This document shows, one piece after another, positions 12,075 through 22,658 of a stretch of 64,000 bases of DNA. The notes under the pieces are model-generated. The model had not been told where the DNA came from, searched no databases, and worked only from the letters and a program-made list of their open reading frames with translations. Made by a program: the position numbers and the translations under genes. Positions within the stretch are counted from its first letter, which is position 1. Each line of letters starts with the position of its first letter. The stretch comes from Microstegium vimineum (taxonomy: Eukaryota > Streptophyta > Magnoliopsida > Poales > Poaceae), in contig CM039137.1 in assembly GCA_022036555.1 (NCBI GenBank), positions 22,827,927-22,891,926 of the forward strand. Direction: 5' to 3'.

Positions 12075-15000
12075 CTACTCATCCGCCGAGGGGATCACGT
12101 CGGGCTCGAAGAGTTTCGCCAGCTGGCCTCCGGGCACCTCCGCGTGGTCCATCAGCTCCTGACACCTCGCGTCGTTCTGCTCCTCGGTCAGATCCGGGTC
12201 GGTGGCGAACCCGTCGACAACGAGGTTGAGATCCACGTCGTAGAAGGAGTTGACGACCGCGAGGGCCCGCTTCACCCCCACATGCAGGGCGGCTCGGACG
12301 TTCTCCGTCACCCCCCACGTCATGGCGTAGAAGCGGCGCAGCAGGGATTCCCCCCGAGTGTCCCCCTCGAGCTCCGGCTCCGGCTTGACCGAGAGGTCGT
12401 CGCAGAAGGTGTTGATGGCGGCCGAGAGCGACGCGTTGAGGTTCACCTCGGTGCTCAGCAGGCCCTGAAGATTGTCCAGGTCCTTTTGGGCGGGGCGTTC
12501 TCCTCCGCAAGCTCTGCCGAAACAAGCACATAACGATCAAAACCCGAAAGCAGAAAAAGGGTCGAGACAGGACAGACCCCGCAAACACCCGAAACACTCA
12601 CCTTGGGCCTGCACATCCAAGGCGGAGTAGGCCTGCTCGGCCTCCTCGAGCTGATGGCGGACGGCGTCAAAATCAGAGGACTGGTCCCTAACTTGGGCCT
12701 CGAGACCCTCGATGGTCTTGTATGCCTCCCCGAGGGCCTCCTTCTGCTTCATCGCCACCATGCCCAAGGAGGTCGCGCGGGTCCGCGCCTTCTCCTCCGA
12801 GGCGGCCAGAGCGTCGCGCTCGCGGGAAAGGACGTCAAGGTCTCCCCTCAGCCGGGCGGCCTCCTCCGTGGCCTTGCGCCGGGCCTCGACGGCGGCATCC
12901 CGCTCCTGCCCAACGGCGATGGTCGACCGAAGGGCATCATCGAGCTTCGCCTGCGCCGACGACAAGGCCTCCCGGGCTTCCTTCTGGACAGCCTCGTAGC
13001 CGGCCTTCGCGTAGGCGACCCTCGACTCGGCATCCTTCTGGATAGTCGCCGCCTCCACCTTCGCACGAGCGGCCTCACCCCTCGCCTTCTCCAGAGAGGC
13101 GTGGAGGGTCGAGAGCTGCCCCTGTACCCGGAGAATGTACTGGGACTTCTCGTACGACCTCACCCGCAGCGACTGACAGGGATAAAGACGAAGACGGTCA
13201 ACAAATGGCAACCATGCAGTGCAAAGTACAATCTAAGGTAGAACGGAACCTACCTCCATTCCCTCGCGTAGGTCCGCGGCGGCGACCTCCGCAGCGCGAC
13301 GTACCGAGTGTTCGAATAAAGCCCGGTACTCCTCGACGTTCTCCCACCGTCGAAGCTCGGACTGGTCGTCGAGCGTGAGGAAGAGTCGCTCGGGGTCTCG
13401 AGGGTCCGCCACCTCGAGAACCTCCTGGCCCCACGCCGCGCTGCGGGCGGCGATCCTCTGCTCCATCGGCCCGGTGACGCCAATGCGCAGGTCCCCCCCT
13501 CCTTGGTAGTCGGAGAGGGGCGAGGCTTCCTCCTCGGCGCCACCTCGCGAGGACGTCGACGGTCCTGCGCGATGAAGGGCTCCGAAAGGTTAATACCTAG
13601 CGAGACAAACCCACCGCATCTCGAGTGAATCAAAGTGCGACTTACCTTGAGATATCGACCCCCCAACCTCGAGGGGAGGTCGAGCCACCTCCGGCTCCGC
13701 CCGAGGAGCCGCGATGATGGCCAGTTCCGCCGGGTCCACCAACTCGGCCACCATCTCGTCCACTTGGGCGGGGGTGGATTCCATGAGCATCCCACCCTGA
13801 GCCGGCGCGGATGGGCCCTCGACGCGCTCGAGCTGGAGTCGAGCCTCCAACGCCGCCAGACCCTCGGGCCAGCGCCCCGGCGTCGGGTGAGCCGGGGCCT
13901 CCCGCTCGGCCGCAGGAACCTGGGCCTCGACCACCTCCACCTCCTGGGCCGCGCCCGTCGTCGGTAGGAGCTCCACGCCCCCCGGGGCGCCGGACGCCGC
14001 CCCTTCCGACGGCCGCGCAGGCTCCGCGACCGTTGCTTCGACGGCTACCACCGCCGGCGGGTTCGCCTCCTCCGCCGTTTGGGTAGGCGCCGAGGCCCCC
14101 TGTGCCTCCCCCCGCGCTGCCACCTCCGGGGTCGTGGCTGCCGGTGCCGCCTCAGGGGCGACCGTCGAAGGGGGCGGGGCTGCCGGACCAACCTCGACGA
14201 CGGCTTGCACCACAGCCCCCGTCTTTAGCTTCTTAGCAGGGGAGGGGAGCGCAACCCCCAGCCGGCGCTTCAACCTGAAAAAGGAGCACGTGCGCGATAA
14301 TAAGCACGAGTCCTCACCGACGAAAAAAGAAAAAACGTACGACAACTACGAGCTCGACTTACCCTCTCGGAGCCCGACGCTTCGGCTCGGCGCTCGCCGG
14401 GCTGGTCGAGCTCTGGGATGCCACTGCCTGGGGGGCAGGGGTCGAGGCGGTACTTGCCACCTTCTCCCAAGCAGGGGCCGGCGGCGCCACCGTCGGCTTC
14501 TTGCTGGCCCCCACCCGCGCCGACGGGTCCGATGCCCGCGCGCTTGACGCGGTGGGCTTCGGGGGCTCGCTCGATCGACTCCTCGACGGCGACGCCACCC
14601 TCGCCCTCTCGCCGGTCTCCGCCTGCGCCGGCGGGCCCGGCACCCGGGCGGTCGACGCAGCGGGCGTCGGGGGCTCGCTCGATCGACCCCCCGACGAGGG
14701 CCGCGGCGCGACTTCTTGCGAGGCCACGGGGCGCTCCGCCCGTGGCCCAACTTCAACAGGAGGGGCCAACTTCGAGGTCGACCCCCCCTCCCCACCGGTA
14801 GCAGCGGCCGCCTGCTCAGGCGCCGTCTCCTCGCCCTCCTCCTCTTCGTCTTCCTCATCCTCCTCCTCGTCCTCCTCCTCCGAGGGCGACAGCTCCTCAT
14901 CGAGGCCCAACCGCCTCTGTTGGGCCCGACGCTGCTTCCTCTGCTCTTTCTCTAGAGCCTTCTTGGTCTTCCTCTCCTTCTTCTTGTCCTTGTCGGCCTT

Positions 15001-16081
15001 CTGCTTCTCCGCGCGGAGGCGGTTCGCATCCCTCGTGGCCCGGTCCTCCGGCACCGGCGGTAGCGAGCGCTTGTAGGACACATTCCCCTGCGGGACGCAA
15101 GGTGGTCAGAGAACAAGCAGAAAGGACGGGAGGGGCGGGCGCGAGGACTTAAAGTAAAAGGAAGGATCTTACCAGCTCGTAGAAGCCCTCGTCCGGCTTC
15201 ATGGGGACCTTCGCGACATCCTTGAGGGCGAACCCCCCCGCGAAAAAGCGGCGGACGCGGCTGGCCACGCGGTCTGGGGTCAACTCCTCCTTGACGAAGC
15301 GGCACCCCGACACATCGACCCCCGGACCCATCTCGTCGAGACGGAGGGGCCGAGCCATCAGCGGCAGAACCCCCCGTCGATGGAACGCTGATGCAGCGAT
15401 CTCCGCGGTAAGGCCCTTCCCCTTCAGACGCCTGAGCGCGTCCAGCAAGCCCTTGAGGTGTTTTTGCTTGTCCGTCGGAACGCCGTACCTCCAGCGCTCG
15501 GGCTCGGCGTTGAGTGTCCTCCCGGTGTACGCTGGGAGCAGACCGTCGTCGTTCCTCAGGTAGAACCATCCTGAATGCCACCCGGAATGGCTCGAGGATG
15601 GGTTCGCAGAGAGCCAGAGCTCAGGCCGCCTGGCGTAGATGCTGCAGCCTCCGGCCCTGACCTCCCGACGGACGCCCTTGCTGACCGAGGTGGTGAAGAG
15701 GTTGGCCTTGAAGATGTGGAGCCACAGATCCCAATGGGGCTCGATCGCCAGATAGCCCTCGCACACCGCGGCGAAGACCGCCGCCTGGCTGACGCCGTTA
15801 GGAGTGAGGTGCTGGAGCTCCACTTCATAATGGTGGAGGAGCGCGCGCAGGAAGCGGCTGGGTGGAACCCCCAGTCCTGCCCGGTGGAAGGCCTCGAGCG
15901 ACACCACATACCCCTCCGGCGGGTTGGGCTCGGCGTGGTCCGGTGGCGGAGCTATCCACTCCGGCCTCTCCGTCGAGGTGACGGGCCGGAGAAGCCCGCT
16001 CTCCACCAACCCCTCCAGATACGACTGGCGGACCGAGGAAGCAGGCCAGGCGCCGGCGCCGAAGAGCTGGAAAGCGGCCAT
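12075..16081 (-). CDS. Antisense six-exon ORF of the Tat element (about 1193 aa)
   Basis: Exons on the - strand: 16081-15173, 15087-14363, 14274-13646, 13564-13254, 13172-12602, 12511-12075. All five introns are 81-90 bp with GT...AG ends, and the exons total 3582 bases, so the frame is open from ATG (context CCATGG) to stop. Residues 1-303 form a globular N-terminus resembling the plant 'putative gypsy type transposon' family (Pfam Transposase_28, from memory). Next come a Lys/Arg-rich stretch (about 325-362) and a Glu/Asp run (about 366-392), a Pro/Ala/Ser-rich linker, a long predicted coiled coil in exon 5 (about 865-1045), and a C-terminal domain of about 145 residues. Antisense ORFs here are known in Retand and Grande; function is unknown. 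Splicing is inferred from sequence, not from transcripts. Confidence 0.82.
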
Positions 16082-16274
16082 GGGAGCGGTGGTTTGCTCG
16101 GATTTGGAGGCGGAGGGTACGTTCCCTATTTTTTCTCTTTCTCTCTCACTCGCGCAGATTTCCTGCCCGCGGGACGCCTAAGGCAGAGGCAGAGAGAGGA
16201 AGGCGAGGAAGACGGAAGGCAAGGAGGCGGGGAAGGCTAATGCGCGTAAAGGGCACCGGACGCCTCGCCCTCAT

Positions 16275-16282
16275 TATTTATG
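16275..16282 (-). promoter_or_regulatory. Possible TATA box of the antisense gene
   Basis: CATAAATA reads on the - strand about 195 bp upstream of the antisense ATG, in otherwise GC-rich DNA. Distance and composition suit a plant core promoter. A TC-rich stretch (16130-16150 on the + strand) lies between it and the ATG. Confidence 0.4.
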
Positions 16283-16494
16283 CGCGGGAGGCCAACGGAC
16301 GGATCCGGCACAGGCAAGAGAATCTCCGCATTTAATTCGCCTGTACTTCCTTCCTCGTATTTCCTCCAGGATAAGGCATAACATCCTATCATCGGGTTCC
16401 GCGCCGTACTCCGCGCTGTAACCGCACTGTTGCGCCGAACGGACACCGCCTAAAAAGGCGCGCGGCCGGAAACACCGTCTTCGAGGGTAAGGAA

Positions 16495-17640
16495 TCTTGA
16501 GGCAGCGAGAGCTGGCCCTCGAGAGAGGGTTCGACAGCTCCCCTCGAGTGCCCGAGGCCAGAAATGACCTCGGGTTAGGACCTCGGTCCACCCCCAAAAA
16601 TCTCGAGGGGACAAAGGCCGGCCTACGAACGGGCTCGATAGCCCCCCTCGAGTACTCGAGGCCTGATAAGGGCCTCGGGTCGTCAACTGCAAATCATACA
16701 TGGCCTCGAAGGGATAAAGGCTGGCCCGTCCGGGGGTTCGACAGCCTCCCTCGAGAGTTCCGACACAGGTATGTCCCCAAGTTCAATACAACAACCACCT
16801 GCTTTTCCCCTCGGCGGTCCACAAGGTCGGACTCCTCCTCCTGAGGATAGCGTCGGATGACGAACCATCCGTCAAATCTTGAGGGAGCGAAGGCTGGCCC
16901 TTACATAGGGTTCGACAGCCGCCCTCGAGTACCTGAGGTCAGGAAGGACCCATGGTTATCGGACTCCGGTCCACCCCCGAATCTTGAGGGAGCGAAGGCT
17001 GGCTCCACGAACAGAGTTCGACAGCCGCCCTCGAGTACACGAGTCAGGGATGCCCCCGGAGGCTTGGGAACGAACTCTCGAGACTCCCTGGGACATATCC
17101 GAGGCATACCTAGGAACACCTAAGGATCCCTACGCTGGGAGGCATCGAGCCACCAACTCCTATCGAACGGGGTTGGCACCTTGGTGGTCCATATGGTCGT
17201 GCTTAGCAAGCCGTACGGCTTGCTTAAAATGAGAACGCCTCCGGGCCACTAGTCGATCCCTATCGAACGGGGTCGAGTTCTCACTCGGATTTTTACCCGT
17301 ACAGGGCGCCATTTCTAATGGACTCATGCCCGAGAACAGCTCACCGAGGACTTCGGGCTCGTCGTCCTAACGAGGATAGCTCGATGCTCTTCACCCCACG
17401 ATCCGAGCGAAAGGATCCGTGGGAAGGACGCTACGAGGTAGTGAAGGCCTAGCCATTCGAGGGCTCGAGGGCCCGACTACGCACGGCACCCCTCGACGAA
17501 AGAGGGTCGAAAACTCGTAACCTGGCAGACAGAGTCGACCTCTCGGGCGGGGCGCTCTGACTCCAGCGGTGCTCGAGGGAGCGAAGGCTGGCCCTCGGTA
17601 GGGTTCGACAGCCGCCCTCGAACACTTCTCTTTGCAGGAA
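16495..17640 (+). repeat. Degenerate interspersed repeats upstream of the 3' LTR
   Basis: A unit of roughly 60-70 bp recurs about six times (starts near 16495, 16605, 16707, 16880, 16984, 17575). Its core is GAGGGAGCGAAGGCTGGC, then GTTCGACAGC and CCCTCGAG. Another copy lies at about 23149 in the older relative. Spacing is irregular, so this is not a simple satellite. No gene is seen here, and short reading frames through it look like by-products of GC richness. Confidence 0.75.
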
Positions 17641-17720
17641 AAGGAACGGGATCGACCCCTCGACAGGGTGCCGCGTCTCCAGGTATCCTTTAAAGACCCC
17701 ACTACATAACGTATTTTAGC

Positions 17721-17752
17721 CCCCAGAGGAGTTCTAAATCACTCCTCTGGGG
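17721..17752 (+). repeat. Hairpin, upstream copy (12-bp stem)
   Basis: CCCCAGAGGAGT and ACTCCTCTGGGG form a perfect 12-bp stem around an eight-base loop. The same hairpin recurs at 17883-17914 and, with small changes, at about 23310-23341 in the older relative. Confidence 0.85.
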
Positions 17753-17882
17753 CCTCGGGGGCTACCCCCGCGGGGTGCGCTCGCGCACACCCCCCGGAGA
17801 ATCGGATTTCTCACTAACCCTGCAGGCCAAGGATAAACCCTCCGGACAATTCTTGCTCCCCCCGAGAAACGCGTATCATAGC

Positions 17883-17927
17883 CCCCAGAGGAGTTCTAAG
17901 TCACTCCTCTGGGGCCTCGGGGGCTAC
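17883..17927 (+). promoter_or_regulatory. Hairpin and polypurine-tract region before 3' LTR
   Basis: The second hairpin copy (17883-17914) runs directly into GGGGCCTCGGGGGCTAC, which ends one base before the LTR. In this position the purine-rich strand should prime plus-strand DNA synthesis, though the tract contains several pyrimidines and is not a classic one. The overlap of stem and tract is unusual. Confidence 0.6.
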
Positions 17928-19170
17928 TGTCGGGTACGAAGGTAAGGGGTACCCTAAACCCTTCAATAAATTAACGCTAAACATAGCAACCATTTTTAAG
18001 GCAAGGATCAGCCTATTGTTCGGTGAGACGTGGCCCATCAATCGAGGGCCCCCGCTACACCGACTGCGGAAACCAGCCACTGCCCCGGCTCTACCTCGAC
18101 GACGGACGAGGGGTTGGACGAACGACCCCCCGGCTTCACCTCGACGACGGACGAGGGGTCGGACGTACGACCCCCCGGCTCTACCTCGACGACGGACGAG
18201 GGGTCGGACGAACGACCCCCCGGCCTCTACCTCGACATCGACCCCCTCAACCCGTCGACGCCTCGACCTTCCAGGCACCGTCGGCGGACGAGGGCTCGAG
18301 TAACCCAACCACTCCGTCATGGGTAAAAGTAAACCCACCTGACGACATGGGCGCCTGCGTCCGCTGTCAAATCCGCCAACTCCCCGTCCAGTCCCCGACT
18401 CCCGTCGACTGTGCCGTCACTGCCGCCACTACGCAAGTACGGACTTCTACAGTACCCCTCGGAAAGTGAATAGTGCGACCCTCGACGACGGCTTCGGGAA
18501 CGTGACAGAGTCATACGGGGCTCGACCCCCCCCTCGACCGAGGGCTCGACCCCCTCCTCTTCAACAACTCCGGTACGGAAGACGTCCCATCCGCCCCATC
18601 CCACTTCGGCCATGGGACTCGTGCCCGCCTGCGAATACTGTACTGCGACGACTTCTACTGATGCCACGACCGGGGACGCCTGAAGGACGGGAAGACCACG
18701 CCGCCACAGTGCTCGATGTCTCTTCGCCGACACTGTGCCGTGGATGCGCCGCCCATACTTCTACTATTAGGGCCCTGTACCCTCGAGTCTCCCCCTTGGT
18801 CTATAAAAGGGGGACGCCGAGGTAGATGAAAGGGGGGGCTCTCGTCAGAGACTTCTTTTTCCAGGTTTCTCTTTGAGGACTCCAATCCGACCTTGGTTCT
18901 CAAGGACCCTAGACCACACCACACACACATACGCTCGATCGACCCCTCGGGAGGCCGACTCCGTGTAACACTGCTTGTACCCCCCCCCCCTGTACGAGCA
19001 CGCTTTGGGTGCGAGATAATACAAGTCATCCTCCCCCGCTGGACGTAGGGCCTTCTTCGCCCGAACCAGGATAAATCTTGTGTCCATCTTGCATCACGTC
19101 TGAGAGAGGGAGCACGCGATATACAAATTTACTCGTTGGTGGTCTTGACCCCCGGGTCATAACACCGACA
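17928..19170 (+). repeat. 3' LTR of nested Tat element
   Basis: Matches the 5' LTR over its whole length, with about five transitions and three short indels, including three extra C in a poly-C run near 18981. It starts TGTCGGG and ends ACCGACA, and is followed by the AGGTG duplication and then by the interrupted Tekay integrase. Confidence 0.95.
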
Positions 19171-19175
19171 AGGTG
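19171..19175. repeat. Right target-site duplication (AGGTG)
   Basis: Second copy of the five bases at 3400-3404. Past it, Tekay coding sequence resumes at the point where it was left. Confidence 0.96.
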
Positions 19176-19588
19176 ATTATGTTTACCTGAAAGTATCACC
19201 TATGAGAAGTGTGAAACGGTTCAATATGAAAGGAAAGTTAGCACCCAGATATATTGGTTCGTTCAAGATTCTTGAGAGACGTGGAGAAGTTGCTTATCGG
19301 TTAGAGTTACCGGAAAGCTTGTCAGGAGTTCATGATGTGTTTCACGTATCTCAACTCAAGAAGTGTTTACGAGTACCCGAAGAACAGTTACCGTTGGAAG
19401 AACTTACAGTTAAGGAAGATTTGACCTATGAGGAATATCCGGTTAAGATTTTGGAGATAGTTGAAAGAGTTACAAGGAGTAAAGTCATCAAGATGTGCAA
19501 AGTACAGTGGAATCGGTATACAGAAGAAGAGGCCACTTGGGAAAGAGAGGAAGATCTAAGAAAAACCTACCCTCAACTCTTTAAGTAA
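19176..19588 (+). pseudogene. Tekay integrase C-terminus and chromodomain
   Basis: This is the displaced end of the Tekay polyprotein. It holds the GPY/F-like region (LAPRYIGSFKILERRG) and the HVSQLKKC motif that close gypsy integrases. A chromodomain follows at about 19440-19570, with the aromatic and acidic pattern CKVQWNRY...EEATWERE. In chromoviruses this domain directs integration to particular chromatin. The segment is open and ends at a TAA, but it is cut off from its N-terminus by the nested element. Confidence 0.9.
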
Positions 19589-19622
19589 GTAAAACCTGGG
19601 AATCTCGGGTCGAGATTCTTTT

Positions 19623-19636
19623 AAGGGGGGTAGATT
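19623..19636 (+). promoter_or_regulatory. Tekay polypurine tract
   Basis: AAGGGGGGTAGATT lies directly before the TGTAACACCC start of the LTR and after the pol stop, in the expected place and strand for plus-strand priming. Confidence 0.75.
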
Positions 19637-22600
19637 TGTAACACCCTAAAATTTGAATAGCAAATTAGATTTGAATTTGAGTTTAATTTGATTTAATTCA
19701 AATCATTTTGTGAGCATAGAATTAAATATATAAAATTAAATTAAATATCATGTTAGGTACAACATGTGGTGATGCATCTCATGCCCCTACATTTTTTTTA
19801 TTATGTGGCTTGGTTTTCAAAACCCTAGAAAAGATATTCAAAATCCATTTTGAAATTCATTTTGCAAAAATCAAAAAGGAAAATAAAAAGAAAAAGAAAA
19901 ATCCCTCACCCCTCTCTTTCTGGCCCGAGAGCCCACTCGGCCTGCTTCCTTCCCCTCTCCCTTTCTACCCTCTGCACTGGGCCGGCCCACTCGGTCACAG
20001 CCCAGCGCACCGCGGCCCCCTCTCCCTCTCTCCCACTGCCAGCTCGGGCCCGCATGTCGGCGCCGCTCGCCTCCCTCCTTTTTCCTCTCTCTGCCGCTGA
20101 CGTCCCTGGCCCACAGGTCAGCCCTCCCCTTCTTCTTCCCGTGTCCAGAACGGACACTGCCGCCGCGTCGACGCCGCGTTCGCCGAGCCCGCAACTGCTC
20201 CCCCGCGAGTTCCGCGCCCGTGCTCGTGTCCGGGTGGGACTCTACCCCTCGGCCGCAATAAATAGCGCCGCCCCACACCGTTTTCCCCATCGCAAACGCC
20301 TCTGCTCGCCTCGCATCGCGCCGCCGTCGTCCGAGCAGCGCGCCGCCGCCGTTCCGCACCGCCGGTTGCTCCACGCTCTTCGCCAAGCATCGCAACACCT
20401 TTGCGTAAGTGCCGAACGCGCCATCTCCCCCTTCTCCCTCGCTTCTGCGCTCTGAATCGTCGGGTTGCCGTGCACCGAGGATCCGCCGCCGCGGCCTTCC
20501 GTCGACGGCCCTCCTCTGTCCCGATCAAGCTCTGCTAGTGCCCGGGATAGGTTCGCCGTGCTCCCCGCTTGCTCCCGAGCAGTTTCCCGGTCGAATTAGA
20601 CCATCCACGCCTTAACCGTCGCACGCAGAACGCCCGCCGCCGCCATGCTACGTCGTCGGAGTGTCCCGACCGTCCCCGAGCCTCGCCATAGCCCTAGGCG
20701 AACTCGCCGTGTTCCCTCGACCTCCCGGTGTGATCGGATTCGAAAACCGTGCACTACAGCACTCGATCGATCTCGCGCCGCCGTGCGCCGGACGCCGGCC
20801 ATGGCGCTCCGCCGTCCTCTCTCTCTGCTCTGGCCACCGCGACGCCCATCCCCTCTCTCTGCCCTCGGTTCTAATCTGGACCGTTGATCTCAGAACCAAC
20901 ATTCCAGAGAGCCCGATACCCCTTCGTCTGCCCTTTTTGCTAAAGAGCCCCTGCTCTTTTTCCCTCTGAACCCGCGGTCCCATGGCGCCTTTGATCTATA
21001 CGCTTTCCCCTCGGGAAAACGTATTCCCTTCTTAATTCTGTTTAATTCGAAAATAAAAGGAATTTCCTATTTTCAGTTTTGCCACTAAACTTCAAATGCT
21101 TATAATTTGCTCGTTTTAAATCCAAATCGACCCGTTCAAGTTGCACTAGATCCGTAATTTCATGCTCTATCCAATAGTATAAATTTCACCTATGTTAATT
21201 ACTTTTGAAAATCAGAGAAAATTACTTTGCTAATGCTTTAATCTTGCCCTTTTCAAAATCCTGTTTAATCTATAACTTCTTCGTTTCAGATCCGATTAGT
21301 GTGATTCTCGTGTCTTTGTGATCGTAGTAAAGTATAGATATGTTTTATAACCTTTTCAAAGTCTCTTTATTGTTTATGGTGTAATGTTCTGATCATATCC
21401 TATTTGCTTCGTGTATGATTGTTCGGATGATTGTGTGGTGATGTTGATCGAGTACAGCCGGTGAGATCTTCGGTGAGCAAGAGTTCTTTGCAGCAGATCA
21501 GGATCATCAAGAGCTTTGTGACCAAGGCAAGTTTAACATGGGATCATCCTTGTTACCTATTCACCATAATTCAATCTAGTCATTATTGCATGTGTCTAAG
21601 TTGATTCCTATTAGATCTATACCATAGCTTTGTTATCCTTTACCTTGTCACCATGGGTTTATATGCATATGGGTAGCTTTGCTATGCTCTACCATAATGG
21701 ATCTTGAGATGAATCTTGATTAATGATATATGCAACCATGAGATAAAATTTGCTTTTGTAGCAACGTGGAATAGGACCCCACTATAGGGCAAAAGCTGAG
21801 ATTTCTAATACAACCACGAGTGCTATAATGGCTCTGGCTTTAGTCCAGTATAAAGATTCATACTAGCATGTTGGCAGTTCGTGAAAGGCACCATTGCCGA
21901 GCTGGTTGCAGGGCATGTTCTAGGGTGGTTACCGCTTCGAAAGGTACCATCGAGTAGAGGCTTTGCATACCCCTTGCCCTTGGGTCCGTAGGGTCTGGCA
22001 ACATGTTAGGAAGACTTTTGAAAGACTTCATAGTGTTCCCTGCCCACTCACCTCGAAAGTGTTATGGGAGTTATAAACCCGGGCATATGGGTAACATGGC
22101 TTGTGGGTAAAGTGTATAACCTCTGCAGAGTGTAAATCTATCATGATAGCCGTGCTCACGGTTACGAGCGGCCTGGAAAACTCACGGTGTAGATGATCAT
22201 GTTGTTTAATGTTTAATTGTTAATGATGTTGATTAATCCTATCATGTGGTTATTACTTGGGCTAAGCATAATTAAAGCTAAGTGTTGGTAAAACTTGACT
22301 AAGTTAAAAGCAACCACAGTACAGACAGTGTCAACCTTTTGAGCTTCATAACCCTATGTTACTCTTGCTGAGTACATAAGTGCTCACTCTTGCTTTCTCA
22401 ACCCCTTCATATGGCTTTGAAGACTACCGTGAGGAGCACTAGGCTAGTGGTCAACCAGTCGGCGTTCCCTGTGAAGTGGAGCTTCGTCGCGAGAGTTATC
22501 TTTATATTCCGTTATTATGTTATTTAAATATTATTCGTGATGTAATAAGCACTCAGTGATGGTACTATTTAAAGATTTGTCGGCTTATGTGTGTGATTGA

Positions 22601-22658
22601 TCTTTGGGCACACATGAGTTATTCATATTCAATTTTATCCTTAAAATTGGGTGTGACA
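19637..22658 (+). repeat. 3' LTR of the Tekay element, 3.0 kb
   Basis: Begins TGTAACACCC after the polypurine tract and ends GGGTGTGACA, near-inverted termini with TG...CA ends. The first 1.3 kb is GC-rich (about 19920-20900), with a possible TATA element (AATAAATAG, about 20258-20266) and a poly-A-like run before it. The rest is AT-rich. The following bases are CCTGG; the matching left duplication is outside the window. Several reading frames of 60-200 codons lie in the GC-rich part on both strands but show no domain, so I treat them as chance. Confidence 0.87.

Larger units (their letters stand above)
3405..19170 (+). mobile_element. Complete Tat/Retand-like Ty3/gypsy element, 15.8 kb, with antisense gene
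   Basis: Near-identical LTRs (1238 and 1243 bp), a five-base target duplication, a tRNA-type primer site, and gag, protease, RT, RNase H, a second RNase H-type domain and integrase are all present. About 6.8 kb of extra DNA lies between integrase and the 3' LTR. An additional RNase H domain, long 3' spacer and antisense ORF are known traits of the Tat lineage (Retand, Grande; from memory). By eye the LTRs differ at five sites, all transitions, plus three short indels (about 0.4%). At 1.3e-8 substitutions per site per year that is roughly 0.15 million years. The sense polyprotein is broken; the antisense gene is not. Confidence 0.93.
1..22658 (+). mobile_element. Tekay/Del-like Ty3/gypsy chromovirus, 5' part outside window, split by a nested element
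   Basis: Gag zinc knuckle, protease, reverse transcriptase, RNase H, integrase and a C-terminal chromodomain appear in Ty3/gypsy order. They are followed by a polypurine tract and a 3.0-kb LTR beginning TGTAACACCC and ending GGGTGTGACA. Very long LTRs plus a chromodomain fit the Tekay (Del) lineage; the lineage call is inference. The integrase is interrupted between 3404 and 19176 by a complete younger element. The copy is inactive: three in-frame TAG codons and at least two single-base frameshifts. Sequence after its LTR (from 22659) resumes as part of an older Tat-type element, so this copy inserted into that one. Confidence 0.9.

Noticed and set aside
11160..17700. CRISPR-like reading of the interspersed repeats in the Tat spacer
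   Set aside because: Spacing is irregular, units are diverged, and this is plant nuclear DNA.
19850..20983. Overlapping frames of 100-200 codons on both strands in the Tekay LTR
   Set aside because: Low-complexity Pro/Arg/Ser-rich translations from GC-rich DNA; no splice-supported model or motif.
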